This document shows, piece by piece, positions 1 to 5,346 of a stretch of DNA of 8,989 nt. Made by a program: the position numbers and the translations under genes. This stretch comes from Planctomycetota bacterium (GTDB taxonomy: Bacteria; Planctomycetota; Brocadiia; SM23-32). The DNA is taken from positions 1-8,989 of the forward strand of contig JAGYMJ010000694.1 of NCBI GenBank assembly GCA_018400625.1. The letters are read 5' to 3'. The notes under the pieces are model-generated. The model did no database searches. It was given only the letters and a program-made list of their open reading frames with translations, and had not been told where the DNA came from. Within the stretch, counting starts at the first letter, position 1, and every line of letters starts with the position of its first letter.

Positions 1-51
1 TAACGTGTTGGTCATTGTTGGGATTTGATCGCCCGCGGCCTCTCGCTCGGG

Positions 52-873
52 TCATTTCAGATCATCCAGCCACTTCCGGAGATTTTGGACGGTTTGGCGA
101 ATATCTTCTACCTTTTTTTCTCCGCTGATCTCCCGTTCGATGACAAGTTCTCCATCAAACCCGATGTTTCTGAGGGACTGGAGGAACTTTGGAAATCTCA
201 CCTTTCCCTGTCCGACCTGGACTTCTTCACCCAAATTGTCGCCATCGGTGGGGCACAAGCCGTCCTTCACATGGATATTGCGCACATATTCGCCAAAGAC
301 ATCCAGGGAATCGATGGGGTTGCCTTTGCCGTACATCAGCAGGTTGGCCGGATCAAGATTGATGCCAAGATTGCCGGTACCGATGCGTTCGATCGTTCGC
401 AAAAGAACCACCGGTGTTTCCTGTCCGGTTTCAAACCAGAATTCAATGTGACGTTCACGGCAGTATGAAGCGACTTCGGCTATAGCTTCCACCACCGGAT
501 CGAATTCAGGGTCGGTCATATTTTCGGGAATAAACCCGCAGTGGGTAATAAGAGCGGGCGCTCCTATCCGGGAGGCAAAGTCGGCCCATTTTTTCAGGGC
601 TTCTACGCGTTGAGCGCGAAATTCCTGCGGCACGAGGCCGAGGGTGACGGGGCCTTCCCTGAAATTAAAATTGCTCGGGCCCGGATAACCGCCCCAGAAA
701 CCACATATGCCGACATCGGCGGCGCTGGATGATTTGACAACGGCGTCCGCTATGTCCGGTGAAGCCAGGTCAACATCCCAGCTTTGCAGCTGACACACAT
801 TCAGGCCGAATTGGGCCACATGATCGAAACATTCCCCGCCGTTTTTCAGGGTATTGATAACGCCGATTTGCAT
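52..873 (-). CDS. Sugar phosphate isomerase/epimerase (xylose isomerase-like TIM barrel, AP_endonuc_2 fold)
   Basis: This encodes a 273-aa cytoplasmic TIM-barrel protein of the family that isomerises or epimerises sugars and keto-acids (IolE, hydroxypyruvate isomerase and tagatose epimerase relatives). The start is the ATG at 873-871, because an AGGAGG lies 6 nt upstream; the frame stays open to 915 but those extra codons fall upstream of the RBS. The protein begins MQIGVINTLK, the usual first barrel strand. Candidate divalent-metal ligands are in the expected order: Glu148 (WFETGQE), Asp174 (INLDPANL), His201 (NIHVKDG) and Glu246 (ELVIERE). An alpha-helical tail (VEDIRQTVQNLRKWLDDLK) follows, and the length is normal. 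It lies 113 bp downstream of a Gfo/Idh/MocA oxidoreductase on the same strand, a pairing common in pathways that oxidise a sugar or polyol and then isomerise the keto product. The substrate cannot be told. The family call is firm and the exact reaction is open. Confidence 0.9.
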   Translation of the reverse strand: MQIGVINTLKNGGECFDHVAQFGLNVCQLQSWDVDLASPDIADAVVKSSSAADVGICGFWGGYPGPSNFNFREGPVTLGLVPQEFRAQRVEALKKWADFASRIGAPALITHCGFIPENMTDPEFDPVVEAIAEVASYCRERHIEFWFETGQETPVVLLRTIERIGTGNLGINLDPANLLMYGKGNPIDSLDVFGEYVRNIHVKDGLCPTDGDNLGEEVQVGQGKVRFPKFLQSLRNIGFDGELVIEREISGEKKVEDIRQTVQNLRKWLDDLK

Positions 874-879
874 CTTGAT

Positions 880-885
880 CCTCCT
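880..885 (-). promoter_or_regulatory. Ribosome binding site of the isomerase (decides its start)
   Basis: On the minus strand AGGAGG is followed by ATCAAG and then ATG at 873. This is a full Shine-Dalgarno match at 6-nt spacing, and it fixes the start inside a longer open frame that runs back to 915. Confidence 0.85.
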
Positions 886-962
886 GTAAAATAAAGATTG
901 GGCAGAAAAAAACACGGAATACTCCCGGAATGAAACGCGATTGGATCACTCCACCTGAAAAC

Positions 963-990
963 ATTATACTCATATTGTATAGATTATCAA
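963..990 (-). promoter_or_regulatory. Sigma70-type promoter for the isomerase, overlapping the oxidoreductase stop codon
   Basis: Read on the minus strand, TTGATA (990-985, five of six to the -35 consensus) is separated by 16 nt from a perfect TATAAT (968-963). Transcription would start near 956 and give a leader of about 83 nt before the isomerase ATG. The -35 box contains the TGA stop (989-987) of the upstream oxidoreductase gene, so the isomerase can be expressed independently as well as by read-through. This is seen from sequence only; no activity is known. Confidence 0.6.
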
Positions 991-2081
991 GGGTAAATGT
1001 TCCGAGCTGATGGCTCAGGGCGTTTGCAACGGCTTTTGAGTTGAATATGTTTACCGTCCACAGAGGCTTCATGGATGCCGTGCATTATATCGAGGACATG
1101 AAAGGCCATCTCTCCATTGGCTCTATGTGCTCTTTGCGCGTTTAAGGCATGGGCCATGTCGGCCAGTCCAATCCCCCGGGCGTTTCCGGTCGGGCCGCCT
1201 TTTAGCGGGATTACCTCCCATTGTCCGGCTTCCGGCCGGAAGATTTTTACCGGTCCTTTGAAGGCATTGGGATCGGGGACCTCCAGGGAACCGAGCGTGC
1301 CGTATATTTCTATCCCGGTCTGATGGGATTTCCAGACATCGAAGCTTGTAATAATACAACCGATGGCCCCGTTCTCAAAGTCAAGCAAACCGGTAACATG
1401 TGTAGGCACTTTGACTTTTATCTTCTCACCGAATCGGGCTTGACTTGTAATCGTTCGTTCCTTAAAGGCCATCCCCGTTGAACCGGTTACTCTTTTCACC
1501 GGCCCCATTAATGACACTAAAGCTGTCAGGTAATAGGGCCCCATATCAAACATGGGGCCTCCGCCGGGTTGATAGTAAAATGCGGGATCGGGATGCCAGT
1601 TTTCATGTCCGTGTCCCATCATAAAAGCGTTGGCGCCCACCAGATCACCTATCCGCCCCTCGTCGATCAGCCGGCGGCAGGTCTGGATGCCGGCGCCCAT
1701 AAAAGTATCGGGTGCGCTGCCGACCAGGAGTCCATTTTCGCGAGCAGTCTGCAATATCTTTTGACCATCTTTTCTGCTGAGAGCGAGGGGTTTTTCCACA
1801 TAGACATGTTTACCTGCATTGAGGGCCGATAAACATATTTCCGCGTGGTAAGGCGGTGTAGTCAAATTAAGCACAATATCTATGTCGGGATCGTTCAATA
1901 ATTCTTCCGTTTGACAAGTTCGGGGGATACTGTATTTTTGCGATTTTTCCTCGGCTCGCTCCCTGATCAGGTCGGAGCAAGCTGAAACTTCTAAGATTTC
2001 ATGATTGAGGGAGTTTTTCAGGTATATATCAGAAATATTTCCGCAGCCGATCACTCCAATTCTTGCCTTTTTCATGTTCAT
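987..2081 (-). CDS. Gfo/Idh/MocA family NAD(P)-dependent oxidoreductase
   Basis: This is a 364-aa soluble dehydrogenase, the normal length for glucose-fructose oxidoreductase/inositol dehydrogenase/MocA enzymes, which oxidise or reduce sugars, inositols and related polyols with NAD(P). The Rossmann motif GVIGCGNIS is at residues 9-17, and Asp37 (CSDL), after strand 2, may bind the adenine ribose. The family signature EKP is at 96-98 (HVYVEKPLAL). The C-terminal beta-sheet domain contains GGGPMFDMGPYY (173-184). There Asp179 is kept, but the His often found in the GxH position is Tyr183. Two starts are possible: ATG at 2081, and ATG at 2075, which sits 9 nt after GAAAGG and is spaced slightly better; the difference is two residues. 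It is the first gene of a probable two-gene unit with the isomerase downstream. The specific substrate is unknown. Confidence 0.92.
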   Translation of the reverse strand: MNMKKARIGVIGCGNISDIYLKNSLNHEILEVSACSDLIRERAEEKSQKYSIPRTCQTEELLNDPDIDIVLNLTTPPYHAEICLSALNAGKHVYVEKPLALSRKDGQKILQTARENGLLVGSAPDTFMGAGIQTCRRLIDEGRIGDLVGANAFMMGHGHENWHPDPAFYYQPGGGPMFDMGPYYLTALVSLMGPVKRVTGSTGMAFKERTITSQARFGEKIKVKVPTHVTGLLDFENGAIGCIITSFDVWKSHQTGIEIYGTLGSLEVPDPNAFKGPVKIFRPEAGQWEVIPLKGGPTGNARGIGLADMAHALNAQRAHRANGEMAFHVLDIMHGIHEASVDGKHIQLKSRCKRPEPSARNIYP

Positions 2082-2170
2082 TGACCTTTCTCTTTTCTTT
2101 AGAAAAAATAAACAACTGTGGGTGGACAGATACGTTCAATTCAAAAAAGTTTACAGATAATTTTCCTGGC

Positions 2171-2198
2171 ATTATACCATTTGAGAATTATTTTTAAA
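2171..2198 (-). promoter_or_regulatory. Extended -10 promoter of the oxidoreductase gene
   Basis: On the minus strand the sequence TGGTATAAT (2179-2171) is a perfect -10 with the TGn extension. The -35 is weak (TTTAAA at 2198-2193, four of six, 16-nt spacer), as is usual for extended -10 promoters. The predicted start near 2164 leaves a leader of roughly 85 nt before the gene. Confidence 0.55.
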
Positions 2199-2239
2199 AT
2201 CCTGACTACTTTTCTGCACGCCCGGTAATAGCCTGCGCG

Positions 2240-2263
2240 TTTTCAGAGACTTTGCTCTGAAAA
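2240..2263. repeat. Perfect 9-bp inverted repeat between the divergent promoters
   Basis: The arms TTTTCAGAG (2240-2248) and CTCTGAAAA (2255-2263) are exactly complementary around a 6-nt centre, ACTTTG. No T-run follows on either strand, so it is not a standard intrinsic terminator. A dyad regulator site is an alternative. A third, single copy of the arm core (CTGAAAACG, 2367-2375) falls in the spacer of the LapA-gene promoter. Confidence 0.5.
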
Positions 2264-2353
2264 AGTGTCGCCTGACGGCGCAGTTGTTCTCTTGCCAGCA
2301 CCGGCCGAAGGGCACAGAGGAAAGCCGGCTCCACATTTTTCGCAAGCTTTTAC

Positions 2354-2382
2354 TTGCAATTTACCGCTGAAAACGTTATGCT
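2354..2382 (+). promoter_or_regulatory. Probable promoter of the LapA-domain gene
   Basis: TTGCAA (2354-2359, four of six) and TATGCT (2377-2382, four of six) are separated by exactly 17 nt. A start near 2389 would leave a leader of about 31 nt before the ATG at 2420. The match is moderate and is supported mainly by its position. Confidence 0.4.
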
Positions 2383-2419
2383 TAACATCAAATCATTACT
2401 CTTTTAAGGAGGTATTGGG

Positions 2420-2653
2420 ATGTCGAAAAAAGCATGGGCCAAGCTGGTTGTCATTGCCGTGACGGTCATTGTATTTGTCGTATTGATATTTTTGAATTCG
2501 GGGGCGAGGGCGGAACTTCATTTTATTCTCTGGCAAGGTGACTTTCCGCTTGTACTGCTCATGGTTATACTTTTTGGGCTTGGTTTTGTGGCCGGTATTT
2601 TAACGGCTTTCAAAATAACGGCAAAACAAGAAAAAGCTAAAGGGAAAAAATAG
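2420..2653 (+). CDS. LapA-domain (DUF1049) small inner-membrane protein
   Basis: This is a 77-aa protein with two hydrophobic helices, about residues 8-26 (ending LIFLNSG) and 43-65 (PLVLLMVILFGLGFVAGILTAF), and a basic, Lys-rich C-terminal tail (KQEKAKGKK). The conserved Asn after helix 1, the short polar hairpin (ELHFILWQGDFPL) and the Gly-rich second helix match the lipopolysaccharide assembly protein A domain. E. coli LapA of this family acts with LapB in control of LPS synthesis; many homologues are unstudied, so the role here is only suggested. Both termini should be cytoplasmic. The start is secured by AAGGAGGT (2406-2413), one of the strongest possible RBSs, 6 nt before the ATG. It is probably monocistronic or weakly linked to guaA, 153 bp downstream. 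Confidence 0.85.
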   Translation: MSKKAWAKLVVIAVTVIVFVVLIFLNSGARAELHFILWQGDFPLVLLMVILFGLGFVAGILTAFKITAKQEKAKGKK

Positions 2654-2689
2654 CGGGTCGATGATTTCGAGGGCATAGGAGACAGCGCC

Positions 2690-2740
2690 TACCGCTTCCA
2701 GACGGCAGAAAGCTTGCGGTAAGCCTTATGCTCTTTTTTC
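2690..2740 (+). terminator. Possible weak terminator or structured leader between the LapA-domain gene and guaA
   Basis: The arms TACCGC (2690-2695) and GCGGTA (2716-2721) can form a GC-rich 6-bp stem around a 20-nt loop. A T6 tract follows at 2734-2739. The tract is more than ten bases after the stem, so this is not a textbook terminator. A smaller competing stem, TAGG/CCTA (2676-2691), overlaps its left arm. The 2654-2806 gap matches no riboswitch I know, including purine, ZTP and PRPP types. Confidence 0.25.
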
Positions 2741-2806
2741 ATTTTCATAGAAGTAAAGGAAGCAGCATAAAAGTTAAATGAATTAAATCTAAGAGAGTTT
2801 TCAATA

Positions 2807-4372
2807 ATGAGCATGCACCTTTCCGCAAAAGACAATGAAACCGTTTTAGTGCTGGATTTTGGATCTCAATATGCCATGCTGATCGCGCGGCGTATTCGCG
2901 AAGCGGAAGTTTACAGCCAGGTGGTCCCGTATCATATTTCAGCCGAGAAACTGAAGGAGATCAAACCCAAGGGGCTGATCCTCAGTGGTGGCCCCGGGAA
3001 TGTTTACGCTGAAAATGCTCCTCAATGTGATCCGGAAATTTTCCGGCTCGGTATCCCGGTGCTCGGTATATGCTACGGGATGCAGATCGCATGTGATGAG
3101 TTCGGCGGAACCGTCAACCCCGCCAAAGAAAGAGAATATGGTCGGAGAAAGCTTAAAATCGAAAGGCCCGGTGACCTCTTTGACGGCCTGGGGCCTGAAA
3201 CAACCGTCTGGATGAGCCATGGTGACCAGATAGAGAAAATACCCGGGGAATTCCAAACCCTGGCTTCTACCGATTCTTGTCCGCATGCCGCAGTACGCTC
3301 CGATAACCATTTGTTCTGGGGACTGCAGTTCCATCCGGAAGTTACGCATACCCCCACCGGCAATGATATTCTGCATAATTTCTTGTACAGAATTTGCAAG
3401 TGCAGTGGACAGTGGGAAATCAGCAGTTTTATTGACAATACTGTGACGAAGATCAGGGAGGAAGTCGGGGAGGATGAACGTGTTGTGCTGGGATTGTCAG
3501 GCGGCGTCGATTCTTCCGTAGCGGCCGTGCTGATACATAAAGCGATCGGGGACCGTTTGCAATGTATTTATGTGAACAATGGTGTCATGCGTGCCAACGA
3601 AAGTCAGGAGGTCGAAAAGAGATTCAGGGAACATTTCCGGATCAACCTGCGCGCTGTGGATGCTTCGGCAAAGTTTTTGGAAAAACTCAAGGGAGTTACG
3701 GACCCTGAAGAGAAGCGGCATGCTATAGGCCATACATTCATAGAAATCTTTAAAGAGGCGGCAGGAGATATAAAAAATGCACGCTATCTCGCACAAGGTA
3801 CGCTCTATCCGGATGTCATAGAGAGTGCCGGGATATCCACCGGCCCGGCGTCGGTGATCAAGACCCATCATAATGTGGGGGGGTTGCCCGCGGAACTGGG
3901 GTTCGATTTGATCGAACCTTTCAGGTACCTTTTCAAGGATGAAGTGCGCAAGGTGGGCGAAGCGTTGGGACTGCCGCATGAAGTCGTATGGCGCCACCCA
4001 TTCCCCGGACCGGGGCTCTCAGTGCGGATTTTGGGTGAAGTGACGGGCGAAAGACTCGAGGTTCTCCGGGGAGCGGACAGGGTCTTCCTGGAAGAACTTA
4101 AATCTTCGGGACATTATTACAATGTGGGCCAGGCCTTCGCGGTGCTTCTGCCGCTGCGCAGCGTCGGGGTTATGGGTGATGAAAGAACTTACGAACATGT
4201 CATCGCTTTAAGGGCGATCGAGACGGAAGACTACATGACCGCCGACTGGGCCCGGCTGCCCGCTGATTTGCTGGAACGCGTCTCAAACCGCATCATTAAT
4301 GAAGTTCGTGGCGTGAATCGTGTGGTTTACGACATATCTTCGAAACCGCCGGCGACTATCGAATGGGAATGA
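2807..4372 (+). CDS. guaA: GMP synthase (glutamine-hydrolysing)
   Basis: GuaA converts XMP, ATP and glutamine to GMP, the last step of GMP synthesis in the cytoplasm. At 521 aa it has the full family length. Residues about 12-200 are the class I glutamine amidotransferase domain: DFGSQY (17-22), the oxyanion loop SGGPGNVY (60-67), nucleophile Cys89 in GICYGMQ, and His176/Glu178 in FHPEVTHT. Next is the ATP-pyrophosphatase domain with P-loop LSGGVDSSV (230-238) and the substrate segments [19 protein letters not shown] and [10 protein letters not shown]. The C-terminal dimerisation domain runs from about 400 ([12 protein letters not shown]) and ends with the invariant [10 protein letters not shown]. 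The chosen ATG (2807) has a modest purine-rich RBS (GAGAG, 9 nt upstream); Met3 is an alternative. No clear promoter was found in the 153 bp upstream. nadD follows after 43 bp on the same strand. No key residue is missing. Confidence 0.98.
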   Translation: MSMHLSAKDNETVLVLDFGSQYAMLIARRIREAEVYSQVVPYHISAEKLKEIKPKGLILSGGPGNVYAENAPQCDPEIFRLGIPVLGICYGMQIACDEFGGTVNPAKEREYGRRKLKIERPGDLFDGLGPETTVWMSHGDQIEKIPGEFQTLASTDSCPHAAVRSDNHLFWGLQFHPEVTHTPTGNDILHNFLYRICKCSGQWEISSFIDNTVTKIREEVGEDERVVLGLSGGVDSSVAAVLIHKAIGDRLQCIYVNNGVMRANESQEVEKRFREHFRINLRAVDASAKFLEKLKGVTDPEEKRHAIGHTFIEIFKEAAGDIKNARYLAQGTLYPDVIESAGISTGPASVIKTHHNVGGLPAELGFDLIEPFRYLFKDEVRKVGEALGLPHEVVWRHPFPGPGLSVRILGEVTGERLEVLRGADRVFLEELKSSGHYYNVGQAFAVLLPLRSVGVMGDERTYEHVIALRAIETEDYMTADWARLPADLLERVSNRIINEVRGVNRVVYDISSKPPATIEWE

Positions 4373-4415
4373 TGGGATACTCCGGAGAGCCGGCACACAT
4401 ATTCATTCAAAACTT

Positions 4416-5033
4416 ATGAAGAAAACAGGGATATTCGGCGGGTCTTTCAATCCGGTTCATACCGGCCACCTCATCCTGGCGGAACTTGCTGCTGAAGACG
4501 CCTGTTTGGATGAAGTGCTGTTCATACCTGCCGGAACACCGCCACATAAATCCCTCCATAAACTCGCCGCTGCAGAACACCGTTGGGCGATGCTGAAAAT
4601 GGCGGTCGAAAACAATCCTGGTTTTACGGTCTCCGATGTAGAAATGACGCGTAAAGGTCCTTCCTATACCTATAATACCGTTGAGAAGTTAAAAAAAAAT
4701 TACGGTGAGGAGGCCAAACTTTTTTTGCTTTTAGGCGCAGACAGTGTGAGGGATATCCATAAATGGCACAGGGCCGGGGAATTAATAGACAGTATAGAAA
4801 TAATTGGATTGGGCCGGCCCGATGTGGACACGGGAAAAATGGAGAGCAATGAAAAACTTTTCGGCGTTCGCAAAGCACAAAAATTGCGCCGTTCTTTCCT
4901 GGAATTGCCTCAAATAGATATAGCAGCTTCGGATATTCGCTACCGCGTAAGAAACGGGAAAACGATACGCTATCTGGTACCTGAAAACGTCCGGGAATAC
5001 ATCAAGCGTAACGGTCTATATTCCGACGTTTGA
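4416..5033 (+). CDS. nadD: Nicotinate-nucleotide adenylyltransferase
   Basis: NadD joins nicotinate mononucleotide and ATP to give deamido-NAD in NAD biosynthesis. The 205-aa protein has the normal length. It shows the nucleotidyltransferase signature GIFGGSFNPVHTGH (5-18), FIPAGTPPHK (37-45), the GADS segment (107-110) followed by Trp117, and the C-terminal motif AASDIR (170-175), where the usual ISSTxIR Thr is Ser. It ends in the typical VPENVREYIKRNGLY. The frame is open further upstream into guaA, but Met at 4416 stands directly before the first strand. No good Shine-Dalgarno precedes it; the nearest GGAG (4384-4387) is 28 nt away, so initiation may be weak. A run of nine A (4691-4699) is followed by seven T (4720-4726). 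The family's frequent neighbour rsfS is not next to it. Confidence 0.95.
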   Translation: MKKTGIFGGSFNPVHTGHLILAELAAEDACLDEVLFIPAGTPPHKSLHKLAAAEHRWAMLKMAVENNPGFTVSDVEMTRKGPSYTYNTVEKLKKNYGEEAKLFLLLGADSVRDIHKWHRAGELIDSIEIIGLGRPDVDTGKMESNEKLFGVRKAQKLRRSFLELPQIDIAASDIRYRVRNGKTIRYLVPENVREYIKRNGLYSDV

Positions 5034-5038
5034 CCGTT
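5010..5038 (+). terminator. Inverted repeat over the nadD stop codon, possible terminator
   Basis: The arms AACGGTC (5010-5016) and GACCGTT (5032-5038) are perfectly complementary with a 15-nt loop, and the right arm includes part of the nadD stop codon. The downstream sequence CTCTGCGTTTC is only mildly T-rich, so this would be a weak intrinsic terminator or an mRNA-end stabilising hairpin. Confidence 0.3.
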
Positions 5039-5132
5039 CTCTGCGTTTCATGTTAAGATAATGCGCTGAAAGAGGAAAAAAAGCAAGTGTTCATTACTCT
5101 GACTCTTTTGTGAATCCCGGCTGTTTTCAAAA

Positions 5133-5161
5133 CTGAATGAGTTTGCGGGGGAGGGTATAAT
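5133..5161 (+). promoter_or_regulatory. Candidate promoter upstream of secDF
   Basis: A perfect TATAAT (5156-5161) is preceded at 17 nt by a weak -35 (CTGAAT, 5133-5138, three of six). A start near 5168 would give a long leader of about 180 nt before the secDF ATG. A G-rich GGGGGAGGG block (5147-5155) directly before the -10 could instead be a ribosome binding site, so the reading is ambiguous. Confidence 0.35.
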
Positions 5162-5336
5162 TGAAGCGGCGAGGGAGATTCCAGACGCCAATTCACAAAT
5201 AAATGAGAGTATTCAAACAACACGGCAAAAATGAAGGTGGTTCTGTGAATAGTATGGAATTTCCCCATCAACTTTCTGTCCTGGTGTGAACGTACATTAC
5301 AAGAATACATTAACGTTAGAATTGTCATTAAAAAGT

Positions 5337-5340
5337 GGAG
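5337..5340 (+). promoter_or_regulatory. Ribosome binding site of secDF (decides its start)
   Basis: GGAG lies 6 nt before the ATG at 5347. The in-frame GTG at 5335 overlaps this site and is therefore unlikely to be the start. Confidence 0.65.
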
Positions 5341-5346
5341 TTTATT

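Larger units (their letters stand above)
2082..2419. other. Divergent intergenic region, 338 bp, no gene
   Basis: The region separates the minus-strand oxidoreductase from the plus-strand LapA-domain gene. It holds a promoter for each (2171-2198 minus, 2354-2382 plus) and a perfect 9-bp dyad (2240-2263). It also has a 4-bp GC-rich hairpin (CGCC/GGCG, 2269-2280) and a 5-bp hairpin GCAAG/CTTGC (2342-2357). No convincing reading frame, tRNA or recognised riboswitch was seen. Confidence 0.7.
5034..5346 (+). other. Intergenic region nadD-secDF, 313 bp
   Basis: No established gene is visible. It contains a candidate promoter (5133-5161) and a second -10-like TAGAAT (5317-5322) without a good -35. 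There is a 7-bp inverted repeat, ATTCACA/TGTGAAT (5191-5197 and 5244-5250), and a direct repeat of TACATTA (5293-5299 and 5307-5313). Two tiny abutting plus-strand reading frames (5161-5202 and 5203-5289) are described as a finding. An open minus-strand frame across most of it looks non-genic. Confidence 0.6.

Noticed and set aside
1..15. ATG at 15-13 on the minus strand, a possible start of the next gene in the carbohydrate unit
   Set aside because: Only five codons are inside the window and no clear RBS precedes it, so it cannot be supported.
770..1072. Minus-strand 100-codon frame across the oxidoreductase-isomerase junction
   Set aside because: It is out of frame with both real genes, overlaps the isomerase start and promoter, and shows no domain features.
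2741..2772. AAGGAAGCAGC resembling the apical loop of bacterial SRP RNA
   Set aside because: The partner strand of the SRP tip (the CAGGYCCGGAAGG context) is missing and no long helix can be drawn around it, so the match is chance.
5053..5328. Minus-strand open frame of 91 codons filling the nadD-secDF gap
   Set aside because: It has no ribosome binding site before its start, no recognisable motif or fold pattern and an odd composition. It would also overlap the leader and candidate promoter of secDF on the opposite strand.
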